The position numbers and the translations under genes are program-made. From Caenorhabditis remanei (taxonomy: Eukaryota > Nematoda > Chromadorea > Rhabditida > Rhabditidae), in the NCBI RefSeq assembly GCF_010183535.1, contig NC_071333.1, forward strand, positions 20,954,587-21,018,586: 64,000 nucleotides of DNA, written 5' to 3'. Under the pieces are notes generated by a model. That model was given only the letters and a program-made list of their open reading frames with translations. It searched no databases and was not told the origin of the DNA. The stretch's first letter is position 1; every line of letters starts with the position of its first letter. Shown piece by piece: positions 21,207 through 32,592 of the stretch.

Positions 21207-23294
21207 ATGGCAAAGATCGATGGACATGTGGTTTATGGAGTTATCGAGGAAGGAGGAAGAATAGTTGAAATCGGAAGACCACTAGCCGCAGAAGAATTGG
21301 AAGAGAGATTGAGAGGACAAAGACATCAAGAAGATCGGAGAAGACAACCAGGAATCAAAATTCATCCTGCATTTGGAGGACAAAAAAGACGTCATGATGG
21401 GCTGGGATCATTCGGAGGGTCCGCAGCTTTTCTACCATATGAAGTATCAGGAGGACCATCAGGACTCTCTGAAGACCAGCAAGACTTGGGAGCATCATCA
21501 GCGTTCGAAGCACCATCCTTACTCATGGGACCACCACCAGGTCTCGAAGGGCAACCACTTCTCCCACCAGCGGTTGAGCAAGCAGCCCAGGAAGACAGAG
21601 CCATCGCAGGAGACCGAGCTGCTTTGCAGGCAATGGTGGCACCTCCAAACCCGGAACACCTCCTCAACAATTCAGTCATGTTCCGTGGTGCAGTGCTTGT
21701 GCACGTGTTGACCAATGTGCCAGTCTCTGTGGCTTACAATGGGTTCTGCAACCTGTTCAAGAAAACGTTCATGGAGTACACGGCGTTCGAGTACTTGTAC
21801 TCGAAATTGAGGAGCGGAGACCTCGATTACGACTATGTATCACCGTAAGTTATATCTTTGCACACTTGGGGTAGTTCGGCACGGGCCACAATCAAAATTA
21901 TTCTTGGACCGGCCCGTTTTAAATCAGAAAAACATGCTTCGAGCCAAATGTTCAATTTTTTTCGTAGTTGTTGGATTTTTTTTTGAAAAAGTCTTCTTTT
22001 CACTTAGCAGTTTAGAATTCAATAAAAAAAATGGATATGAGCCAAAGTTTTAGTACTTTTACTCTGAAATTTCAAAACTTTCTGAAAAATTTTGTCAAAA
22101 ATAACACTTTTTGAATCCTTGCCGGCACCAGCTTTGAAAAGTCTGTATTTTTGTAATTTTAGGCAACAAAGTTGTTATTTTTTTAGTTTTTAAACAAATA
22201 AATCTTAGCTCAACTCGATATCAATTTCAGGCCAAGACGGACCACTATTACAATCAACAACCTTCCGGGAACCGCACTGGACATGATCACGAAACATTTG
22301 CCTCCAGTTGAAACGTAAGAAATTATTCACTCAAAAACTCAAAAAACGTGTGTTTCAGGTTCCTTCTCCGTGGACAGAACCGTTTCCTCCGCGACTACGT
22401 TGACAATCGCCCTATTTTCAAGTCCCTTGAGGCTGTCTTCGAACCAGGAAACTGCCAGTTCACAATGAGTCATCCTTGGTTTGTGCATGCCGTCGTGTAC
22501 CAAGATCTCCAAGTTGTGGGCGGTGGTTTTGTATGTTCCGTCACTTGTGGAAGCAAAAGAAAAGTAGTTGAAAACACATGCTCGACGGAAATGTTGTTGA
22601 CCCAACTCCGACTCCACTTGCGTCATGGACAGTTCATCATGAACAGGATTATTATTGAAAATGGAGGCTGGGATGACTTCGAAAAAATTGAACATCTTTT
22701 GAAAAATCTCAAAGATAAATTGAAAACGAAGAATCTAAAAATTGTTGCTTCGAAACCAGGAGACGAGATGATGATTCTTGAACACATCGACCCAGGATAT
22801 CTCGAGGAGCTTGAAATCGAAATAAAAGATTATCAGAATCCAATGACAAAGGAACAAATCGACTCAATTGTTGGAATGACACAATGGGAGAAAGCTACGA
22901 CAAAGATACTCAAAATCCACGGTCAACAGGGATTCCCTATTGAGAGCCTCATGAAGTGTCCAAATGTGAAGTTGATGCTTCTCAACAAGGAACTCCCAAT
23001 GGATGCAATCATCTACATCACTCAAGTGAGTATTAGTTTTTGATTACTGCTAAAAATTGTTAAAAGTCTTTAAAAAAACTAATGAATATTTTTCAGATGG
23101 TCTTCGCGTCAAGTGCTGTGAAGAGGTTCGAAATTGGAACCATGTTCCAGCTCAACCCAGACGACATCTTCGGTAGACTAGAGTTCCTGCCGCCGCGTCC
23201 TAATACGCGAATCCGAGCGTTTAGAAATGCACAAAAACAGCGATATGTGGTTGAGGTGGGAATGACAAATGTTACAATCTCCAAGTTCAATTAG
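21207..23294 (+). CDS. FTH-domain (F-box-A-like) protein, copy B, full length
   Basis: Exons 21207-21844, 22231-22314, 22359-23025 and 23097-23294 give 528 residues ending TNVTISKFN before TAG. This is the intact version of the copy A gene. Visible amino-acid differences from A are Ser to Arg in exon 1 (RRRQPG), Val to Ile and Leu to Ser in exon 3, Leu to Phe at the start of exon 4, and the restored Arg where A has TGA. The first intron carries the 10-bp insertion 22123-22132. FTH pattern, Gly/Pro-rich N-terminus and trans-splice-like acceptor are as in copy A. Role as a ubiquitin-ligase adaptor is inferred from the FTH domain alone. Confidence 0.8.
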
Positions 23295-23495
23295 TTGTTA
23301 GCTCTCGCTTACCATTTTTTTGTTTTCTGGTAGTTTTTGAAAACAATAAATTTATTTTCTGTGAGTCTTGGGATGTAATAAAAACTTACAGGTCACATTT
23401 CACAATACAATTTGAATGTAAATACGAAATCAAATTTGTACATACAGAATAAGTCTTTGGAGACTCTGCTTTCAAACGATCTGTAAATTTATATG

Positions 23496-24064
23496 TACTT
23501 TCGACTACGGGGAGTCCATTTTCGCCATCAAAACCTGCTAATTGTCTCTGCGAACCGAGTTATGAGCTTTCAAACGTTACATACGGTCAATTTTTTCACA
23601 TGCAATTCCGAATCAACAAATATTATTCACAAAAACCAGCCTCTCTTCCCCGCCTTCGGCGGGTTCAGTCGGCTGGCCTCTTCTCATTTACGTGGCAACC
23701 CTTTTTCAAATGTGCCCGCATGGCCGAGTGGTCTAAAGCGGCGGTCGTGTTCAAAGCACGCTAGTTCGGTTTTGCCCGCTGGCTTAGTTTCTCTTCTCTT
23801 TCCAAAACCGTTGCGGACAGCGCCTCAGACAACGCCCAATTGTCTTTTATATATAAGAATGATGTTTCATCTTTTCAACGTACGAGCACAGGAGAAACAC
23901 AAATGAAACTACGCGATGGCGTATATGTGCCCGATTTGGAGTTCTAGGTGTAAAAACTTAATCGTACGGAAAGTGTGAGAGCCTGTAACTCGGCTCGCAG
24001 ATAAGTTTAGCCGGTTTTGATTTCGAAAAATCAATGACAAATAGACTCCCCGGGGTCAAAAGTA
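23496..24064. mobile_element. 569-bp TIR element with tRNA-Leu-like sequence, copy B
   Basis: Duplicate of the element at 12623-13191 with the same imperfect inverted ends. It was carried along in the tandem duplication and did not insert separately. Confidence 0.6.
23714..23818 (+). pseudogene. tRNA-Leu(CAA)-like pseudogene, copy B
   Basis: Duplicate of 12841-12945 with identical A box and anticodon-like hairpin; the 3' half is decayed in the same way. Confidence 0.45.
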
Positions 24065-24080
24065 TCTATAACCAGATGTA

Positions 24081-24780
24081 TAAATCATTTGAATTCAGAA
24101 ATAAATAGTCAAATGCAAATGGATGTGTATGGCACGGGTGCTCAACGTGTTATCCGGATCGTGACAAGAAATGTTCAATGAGATTCGACAAGACAATGGA
24201 ATGTTTGTATAAGGAAACAATGAAGAGAAAAAAAGGTATTCTATATGAGGGATTCAATCTGAATTCTGATTGGGGATGTGAATATCTCAATGCAGAAGGC
24301 GCCGCATTCCCACGAGGAAACCCAATAATTGTCCAGATTGATTTTCCCAGACTAGATGAACCATTAAATCTTAATGGTATGCACATTTTCCCCATTTTTA
24401 TTAATATTTTCATTTTACAATTAGGAATTGTGTTTTGTGAAGTACTGGCCACACAAGACGCAGCTATGAGATATTTAAATCAGAAAATAAGGAAGAAGCA
24501 ATGCTTGTTCTTTGTAGAACTCGTGCGACTGATCAGAACATTGAAGGAAAGTGTATGAAGGTCTCTGAAAGATTTTTGACTGGAGTATGGTGCACAGATG
24601 AGCTGAACTAGACCATTTCTAAAGGGTACAAGGTGCTCAAGTATCATGAAATCTGGCATTGGCCAGAAGAGGCTTCGGTCAAAGGAGGGTTTTTCGCCGA
24701 TTACATAAAGCCTCTATTGAAATTGTAAGACGAAAGTAGTGGGTGGCCAAAGGAAAATATGATAGATGAGAAAAAGAAAG
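24081..24780 (+). pseudogene. Polinton/Maverick-type DNA polymerase B fragment, copy B
   Basis: Second copy of the fragment with the same internal stops and intron-like insert. The decay therefore predates the tandem duplication. Confidence 0.65.
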
Positions 24781-25059
24781 CATACATATAAACTTTACCC
24801 TGATTAAAACCCAACTATAGGAATAAATCAATAAATTAAAACAAACAATAAAACAAACCTATCTAAAGAATAACTAGCATATAAAACGAGAATCATGTCA
24901 TACCTAAATGAGATTACAAGTGAGAAAAGCAGCAAATAGACTAATAATTATAATAATAATACCACGATAGGAAGATTCGGTAAAAAATTGGAAACTATTT
25001 AACAGATAGTTCGACAATTCTGTCGATGCGTTGAAAATGAGTGTCACATCGAAAAATCC

Positions 25060-26279
25060 CTATTCGTGTAGGGAAGTCATGGTGGTAGTCGTATTTCGCA
25101 CAGTAACCGTTGCTTGCGTCTCTTGTGGCAATCCACTTTGGTGTCCACCGGCGGTCAACAAGTTCCTAATAGAACTGGTCTGTTTCTGCAAAATAATTTA
25201 TCAATTTTCAACTTTTGTTTAACTTTACTCACATTAGTAGCGGAAACAGAGAGTTGAGAAAAGGCCCCCGAAACTGCTTTACTTGGTGACTCGGTACACA
25301 TCACATCACTCCGCGCCGACATTTTCCGTTGTTGTGGAATCTTGTAAGGTGTAAACTTAACAGTTTTTGGTGTAGACTTTCCAGCGCTGGAATGTTGTTC
25401 TAACTTGTGATTGTACTTTTTGGATTCAGATGGCAATTTTGGCGTGAGGAATTCGAATACAGGCTTTTGTGGAGTAGAGTCTCTGAAACAACACAATAAT
25501 TGATAGAAATACATACTTCCACACTAACCCTCCCCGATGTTCTCCATAACTCGTCATAAAACCATAGTTTTGTCCGTGGAGCATATCCATGCCGGTGACC
25601 TCATCTTGTTGTCTGAAAAAAAAATGTAATTATGGGTATTGAATTTTTGGCAAATAACTCACGTTGATTTAGTATATTCAGAATGAGCAGAGTCCCCGGT
25701 AGCCGACTTTTCACAGAATGAGTCGTGAGAAAAGATCGCATTCAAGTCAATAGAACGATCCGCATCTTGGGTCGCTTGTTTTAATTTCCGCTCAATAGCG
25801 GCCATTAACGATTCTTTTCTATCTGTGAGCAATTCCTCTTGCTCAGATTTTTTAGCTCGTAGGCGCACAATTTTATCATTATAGAGATCCTTGGCTCGTA
25901 CGCAATAGGAGCGGAAAGAATCGATCGTATCGATATTCAGTGATTCCTCAGTACCGTCTCCAATGGTATCCAATTTCTTCAGAATACTATGAATGAGAGA
26001 TCTAGTCACTTGGTCGTCCTCCTCGAAATATCTCTCCCCAAGATTACTAATATCTGAGTCAATCTTCCTTATAAGCTTGAAATCAGCGAGAACTGAACGA
26101 TCATCATTGGTTAATCGGGGATCACAGGGGCGCTGGTTTTCGGATCTAAAGATTGAAAATTTTCTAGTTACATATAAGTGAAGTCTAATATACACATACC
26201 GTTTACAAATTGAATTTCTCGCAAATGACTCGTAGTCGGCGGAAGATTTGGCATCACAATTTTTCGTAACCCGACCCAT
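25060..26279 (-). CDS. Unknown 340-residue coiled-coil protein, copy B
   Basis: Same five-exon structure shifted by 10,873 bases, fully open. The only residue change I saw is Lys to Arg in exon 2 (FKLIRKID here, FKLIKKID in copy A). Preservation of frame in both copies suggests either very recent duplication or continuing constraint. Function unknown. Confidence 0.65.
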
Positions 26280-26621
26280 AGTTTCTGAAAAAAACAAAAA
26301 CATTGCTTACCGAATTTGTGTTTAGATGTGAACGAAAAAAAAACAAAGATTATCTTAAGTAAAATTCTCGCCCACCAATCAAGCCTTCTCCGAAAATTTA
26401 TTTTTAATCATTTATGCTCAACTAGTTTACGCAAAAAAACTAAGAACAACTTGTTCAAAACAAAAAAAATGACAGAAAAGGTATACAAAAGGGAAAGAGA
26501 TACATTGGACTAGCAAAGAATGCGCCAGTAATGATAGGGCGCGTTTCTCGTGTGAACGTCTCACTGTTAGTGTGTTCACCCCTGGTTATTGTCACTGCCT
26601 AGATAATCCACGTTTTTCAAC

Positions 26622-26692
26622 GGTTGGATGGCAGAGTGGGTAACAGGTTGGGTTGGGGAGCAAGAGGTCAGGGTTCGGTTCCTCCGGACGCA
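26622..26692 (+). ncRNA. tRNA-like Pol III-type sequence, copy B
   Basis: Duplicate of 15749-15819, including boxes A and B and the T run, which is one base shorter here. Confidence 0.35.
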
Positions 26693-26882
26693 ATTCTTTT
26701 TTTTCTTTTTTCTATTTTGATTTTCTCGTTTCTGGAAATGGGTTATCTCTCTTATAATGGTTATTTTGTGAAACAAAGTACACGAAACAGCTTATTGCAG
26801 AAATTTGCATTCAACTTTGCAAAACAAATTTTGTGTATTTGTTAGGCTTTTGTTAAAAACAAATGAAGAACCATAAAAAAGT

Positions 26883-27215
26883 TCATTTCCGAAAAAAAGA
26901 AGGAGAACTCCTCTTTCGTGGATATACTTTTTCGGTTATATCGACGACCTCTTTAGCTAATAATTCGTACTTGTTAGATTTTACATAAAATGGTGGAACA
27001 CGCCGGAGCGCCAGGAATAACCTCCCAATATACTCACAAACTTTTTTTCCAAATATAATACAGCGCCATGCAGTAAGATATACAATTTGCCCTTCTTCAC
27101 TTGAAGACTTATTTTTTCTCAGTAATCTCCCACGTTGTTCAATCATTTCATAAGAGGGGTTTAGCATTAATGCACGTTGATACGGAGTACCAAAATGACT
27201 GAATCTATTCCACAT
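26883..27215 (-). pseudogene. C-terminal DUF3557-like fragment, copy B
   Basis: Same 110-codon frame as in copy A, identical in the residues compared. Overlaps the 5' end of the plus-strand DUF3557 gene as in copy A. Confidence 0.5.
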
Positions 27216-28381
27216 AATGATTGGTTAATTACGGAGGAATCGGAAGAATATCTAGTCCAGCAACTGAGAATTTTGAAAATTCTGCTTTCCAAACGGTTGA
27301 ATCAGGAATATATTGAAGACGACGAAACCAGGAGCGCAAATGATGGTCGTTTAAATCGTTCGAATGCTTTACTAGAGACAACATATCGAGAAATTACATT
27401 AAACGAGTCTGAAGAATACATTCAATTTCAAATTGAATCAATTCGGGACCGCCTCAGTGTTTTCAACAATCGTCAAAACAATCAGAACCGGCCATATACT
27501 CCCTGGATTCAATTTACTACACGCTCACCAAGAAAAACAATCCAACGTGTTGCATACAATAAATATCTTTATGAAGCAAAAAAGACGGTGCTCACGAAAC
27601 TAATTGGAAATCGTGGTTCGAATATATCTGTGAAGAATCTGAAAATCGAGATTCACAATCAAATTCTCCGTTTCCCCGTTGGAACTTTTTTGAAAATCAA
27701 TAATTTAGAAGTTTTATGCTGGAATTCACTTGCATTTGAACGTTTCAAGGAAGTCATTCATCCATCATCTCTTCCAATTCAACAACTGAAAGTTGCAATT
27801 AATAATTCTACTGACTATTTTCAAAACAACATTGTGAGAGAAGCAAAAAGTTTGATTATCTATAATGATCCCAGTGAAAATGATTCATGATCCCCAATTC
27901 TTCTGAATTTGACCAACCGAAGAGTGTGCTTGGAGAATGAGAACGCATTGAATCCAGCAAATAATTGCCTGGATTTGATTGAGAATTGGCTGCAACAGGG
28001 GCGTCCGGTTGGGACCACTTTCTGTATGGGAGTCAAAAGCGAAGAGACCGTGAAGCATTGTCTGGACAGTCTAAGACAGAGACAAGAAATACTTGGTTCT
28101 TCTGAAAAGTGAGCGTTTCTATCAAATCCTTATTTGCTATGATGATTATTTTCAGACAAGTTCAACTTCGCATCGATGTTGTATTTATTCTCAATGTCTC
28201 TTATGAACTGATTGAACAACGTGGGAGGTTAGTGAGAGAAGACGACTCGAAGTGGTGGCTGAGACTAAAATTTGTTTTCGTGGAAGATCTGACTGTAATA
28301 ATTCATTCTAATCTCGTTGTTTCTCATTTTGTTTATTTCAATTACAAAAGCCTGCAAATGGTGTCTGCCAAGGAAAACTGA
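27195..28381 (+). pseudogene. DUF3557-family gene with one in-frame stop, copy B
   Basis: Exons 27195-28108 and 28156-28381. The same TGA is at 27888-27890, so the nonsense change predates duplication. Differences from A include Val to Ile near the end of exon 1 (RQRQEIL) and Ala to Val in exon 2 (LRIDVVF). The frame is otherwise open. Confidence 0.65.
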
Positions 28382-29444
28382 ACCATTCAATTTCTTCATT
28401 TGAAATGAGTAGTCCACCGCTTGAACAGGATTTGATAAACATCATTTTTACTCACCGTTTCAAAAATTTTTCCTAATTATTAAATTCTCGTTTCTTACTT
28501 CTTATTTCAACAGTCCAAAGGTGAGAGCACCTGCTTTTCGGATAATTCTTGACAAGTCCGTAGAAAAAATTTGATTTTTTTTGGCTTCAACTTTCGATAA
28601 CGTATTTGCGTTTTCAGAACACACAATGATCAAAAATATTTCAGGTGGTTCGAGTTGTTTCAATACTTTCGATTGAATCAACCATAGAAATTAAAGAAAG
28701 AGAAGAGGCATTCTGGGGAGGGAGAACAGGTAATTGAATAATATAGTGTGATGCAAGATAGATTTTCTGTGTAGCTTTACTGTTGAAAAATGACGTACCT
28801 AAGCCGGACGCATTTGTTACGAGACTCACCGCTTGTCACATCATATGCGCCTTTAAAATGACACTCATCTGTATGTGTGTCTGTTTATGCTAACATAGTG
28901 GACGGACCAACCATTAAAATTTTGAAGAATAGAAAAAAGATTCTGGAAAAAAGAAATTTGGTTCAACAGTAAGCCGTCATATGCGCTTTTAATATGTTAT
29001 TGAGTGTTTGTGTGTCAAGGTGCCCCGATGTCTGTTTTCTTGGTGTGGGGGCTTAGCGATTTTCGCAGAAAGAACTGATTTTTACTGAAAGTAATATTGT
29101 AGATATAGATATTTGGTTCAATTTGTTTTAATGAGGGAGAACAAGTGCATATTTGATAAGAAAAATCGGCTCTTAGTCCCATACAATGAAGCAGATATGT
29201 TTCTGTGACCACGTAATAGAAGCCCATTTGCCGCCTCCGTCCTGTTGTATATCCATCCACTCGGAGCAGTCCATAACTTCAGAGTCTAATTTGAAGTAGA
29301 TAATTCTATAAATTGGAATATTTGTGTCTCTAATCGTAATTATTCTGTGTTTTTAAACCCATATTTGCAGGCCGGGGTAAAATGAACCAACACGGGCCGG
29401 CGCGATACTAAAACGCAATGAGCTGAAAAGTATACCAAAATGTT

Positions 29445-30046
29445 GATCTCGGCGAGTTCTATGTCTTTGACCTACTACGTATTGGGAAAAAGTGCCAAAA
29501 AACAAAAAAGGTGCAAAAAAATATATTCAAGGCTGTCCCGCGCAAATTCTCAAAAACCTAATTATTCCCCAAATACACATGTACATATGTACACCATTTC
29601 CAAACCGAAAATTCCAAATCTGACGTTTCGGAACCATTGCTTACTTTTTGGTGTGAAAGTGTTCCGTTTTCGAGATATCCCGGCCCCGAAACGTCTCTAA
29701 GATAAGTTATTTTGCAACTATGACATATCTCAAATCGTCGGCCCCTATTTTTTAATTGCGTGAGTATTTTGAACTCGTAGAAAACCAAGACGCTCTAAAA
29801 CCGGGACGTTTTGAAACTAACAAACTTTGGTTACAAAATGTCGCAGTTTAAAAATGATCTTAGGTTTGGTCAGTTTATAACCAGGACATTCTGAAACCAG
29901 CCCATTTTAGGTTTAAAAACAGCTTGTCGTTATTATGCCGCGGGCCGGCCTAGAACGGCTTTTTGGCTATTTTTCTAGGCCCGCGGGATATGAGCGACTA
30001 GCCATACTTCTGGTGGTAGGCTAGTGGCATTGAACTCGCCGAGATC
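29445..30046. repeat. Short-TIR repeat at the end of the duplication unit, copy B (full form)
   Basis: The 15-bp perfect inverted ends GATCTCGGCGAGTTC / GAACTCGCCGAGATC enclose about 570 bp without a coding frame. It includes GC-rich GCCGCGGGCCGGCC and CCCGCGGGATAT. Likely a non-autonomous DNA repeat. Confidence 0.55.
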
Positions 30047-30131
30047 TACATTTTTGTATATTTTCAGCCGATAACATTCAGTTTTAAGCGAGCAAGACAC
30101 ATGTAGGCACGGTGTTGAAGTATGTTTAAAC

Positions 30132-31144
30132 CTACTTTGGATCTAACTTGGCAATTCGCGGTCTTCGCTGACCATCCCACTTCACAAAATCAAATTGTTG
30201 CATAGTGTGTTCAAACTGTATAGAGACTCCTGTAAGTGACGTTGTGGCAACACATTTCAAATTGTGGTAGGCCTCCTTCCGTTTCCATCTCCGAATTAAT
30301 TGCGCCCAATCGTTGACATCATAAATAACCTTGAAAAAAACTAGATATTCTCCCCCGAAATTATTAATGATTTCCGAGAAATGTAAGCGGGGGTTTTGTT
30401 GAGTCGTCTCAAACAAAAAAAGAGGATCTAGTTCATCTCCATCGTGTGTTCTTTGGACCACTAACCCTTTGATTGAACACAATTTTGAATCACTTCTCAA
30501 CTGCGGTCCAGTGAGTTTCGCCGTCAAATGAAGACTATCCTGACCTGGATGAATAGTCAGATAGTTCTCGAGTTGCTCTGTATCCAACTTTTCTACATCA
30601 AAACTAGTGTCTGTGACGTCTTTGATGATGCGAGACATGTTCAAGTAATGAAGAGAATATAACTCCAGCTGAACACGAACGTCAAATCGGAACAAGTCTC
30701 TCATATGACGTTGGAGGGATTCTAGAACTGTAATTTCTTCAGGTGCAAAATAGTGTAATGAGTGGAAGAACTCTCCTTCAAAAGTTTCTTTCATGCACCT
30801 GAAAATGCCTATGTTGATGTTCTTAAGATAGTCACTTACCTGCAACTAATTTTGTCGCCTCCTAACTTCATAGGTTTAATTTCATCACTAGGGATGGCTG
30901 GAACAAACTCCACGTTGGCAAAGTTATGGTCAATCTGATTGTGAGTGTTGTCATATCTCGCGACTACTCCAACTCCATTGTCCAGAAATAAATACACCAA
31001 GTTCGTTGGTTTCATGTTAAGACATTGAACGACTTTTTTCATTTTTTCTGAGCATAAACTCAACAAGAATATTTCATGGAGCTCCAGTTGCTTTAGAACT
31101 TCGAGTTGTGCCAACCAAGGGAACTTAAGGAATTGAATAGACAT
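30132..31144 (-). CDS. F-box protein with FBA_2-type C-terminal domain (fbxb-like)
   Basis: Exon 1 31144-30840, a 41-base intron (GTAAGT...TTTTCAG) and exon 2 30798-30132 give an intact 323-residue protein. Residues 1-40 form an F-box of the worm type (FLKFPWLAQLEVLKQLELHE, FLLSLCSEKMKKVVQ). A long region with scattered hydrophobic strands follows. The C-terminal part (VIYDVNDWAQLIRRWKRKEA then CVATTSLTGVSIQFEH) fits the FBA_2/F-box-associated pattern. F-box proteins recruit substrates to Skp1-Cullin ubiquitin ligases. Nothing marks its substrate. A divergent, broken F-box copy starts 220 bases upstream on the other strand. Confidence 0.8.
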
Positions 31145-31239
31145 TTAGAATAAATATGAGTGCTACAGTTAGCAAGACTAAAGGAAAATAGGTCGTGGCC
31201 AAACAACTATTGATTTTTTGGGATGTGTATGTGTGTGTT

Positions 31240-31291
31240 CGTTACGAGACCAATCGCCCGCAACGTGACAGGTCTGTAGGTCTCATAACGA
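31240..31291. repeat. Hairpin GTTACGAGACC...GGTCTCATAAC
   Basis: Arms CGTTACGAGACC and GGTCTCATAACG pair around a 27-base loop. Related sequence (GTTACGAGACTCACC) appears at about 17945 and 28817. Lies between the two opposed F-box genes. Confidence 0.5.
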
Positions 31292-31363
31292 CTAACATAC
31301 ACCCGGGGACTCCATAGCGAGATTCACCTGCCTCCCCATACTCATATTCTTTTTAGTCTCAAG

Positions 31364-31640
31364 ATGTCTATTAGAGTCCTCAAACTTCCGTATTTGATCC
31401 AACTGGGAATCTTTAAACAACATGAGTTTGATGAAATCTTTCTGATGAGTTTATGCTCGAGAAAACTTTAAATCATTATTCAAAGTGTTAACTCATATAG
31501 AAGCTGAAAAATTGTTATGCGGACTGGCAGACAACATGGCTCATGTTTTTTCGGACATCAAAAAGACGTACGGCATCGTTTATTCTTGCCTGTGAATAAT
31601 CCAACATACCCAGCTGCTTTCTACTTCTCACTCATTATTT
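31364..31640 (+). pseudogene. Broken F-box (fbxb-like) gene start
   Basis: ATG at 31364 starts MSIRVLKLPYLIQLGIFKQH and continues EFDEIFLMSLCSRKL before TAA. This is clearly the same F-box as MSIQFLKFPWLAQLEVLKQL at 31144 on the other strand. After the stop the frame dissolves. It is an inverted, truncated paralogue. Confidence 0.7.
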
Positions 31641-31649
31641 AGAATCTCA

Positions 31650-32560
31650 TAATTTGTATCTGTTTTTAACTTAGCTGCCTCCAATAATGCAGAATAGTAG
31701 TACAACCTTAGTTTTTTCATGATTTCTTTTTCTCCCTCCAGTTCTTTAAGTGTAATTATCTCCAAAACTACAAACATAATTTTTTTCAATTTTTTTAATT
31801 ATATCATTAACTTACGAATAAATGTTTTTGAGTTATCAGATCGCTGAAAAAAAGTTTTTGTGCATTTTACCACCATCACCTGCTTCAACAGTTCTTCTCT
31901 CAACCAGTATATGTCTTTTCTTCAGATTTTTACGAAAAAATTGAATAGAAACCAAGTGATAAAAATATTAATTTATTCAGTTAATTTGTGTAATGTTTCT
32001 TATTTTGAAATTTATGAGTCTTATCAATACTAGCACCCAGACGGCAGCGCTTCGGAATTTGCAACCTGCGATAGATTAAAACGCAAAAAAGTATTAAATG
32101 CTTTTCAACATACCAATAAGGAAATTTTTAAATGCTGCCAATATTTTAAAAAAAAAGTGAAAAACTAGTAAACAAATCCTTTAAATGTAAAAATTCAAAT
32201 AAAATTTATTTGAACTTCTGAAAATAAATAAACATGTGAGAAGCTGATGAAACTTTATCAATTTTAATGATCATAAAGTTTCAACAGCTAGAGGCAATAA
32301 AAATTTTCACTGAACGAAAAATATAATCAAATTTCTCTGAACCCTTTTAGTGAAACTCAAACTAAATAACTAAAATGCATTATTTCTGTCAAAAAGTTGT
32401 TTTAAAATGACATCACTCTAATTTTCCCATCAACCTAGATTTGTTGGGCAACCTTTCCCGTCCACTCCGTTCCGATAAGAAGAGTCAACACACAAACAAA
32501 CAAAAATATTGCGAAACATTTCTCAACTTTTTTATATAAAGAGTGTAGTGGAAAAGAGAA
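31650..32560. other. A/T-rich intergenic DNA
   Basis: No coding frame or strong repeat was found. The last 40 bases before the next gene contain TTTTTTATATAAAGAG (32528-32543), a TATA-like element. Confidence 0.5.
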
Positions 32561-32592
32561 ATGACGACAGAGGATGTCCGACGATTTGGAGG

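Larger units (their letters stand above)
18871..30048. repeat. Direct tandem duplication, copy B (about 11.18 kb)
   Basis: Second copy of the unit. It begins at AGTGAGTATTTGAGC immediately after the end of copy A and ends at the same CTCGCCGAGATCTA before unique sequence (CATTTTTGTATATTTTCAG). It is longer because of a 304-bp segment (about 29648-29951) and a 10-bp insertion. Confidence 0.95.
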
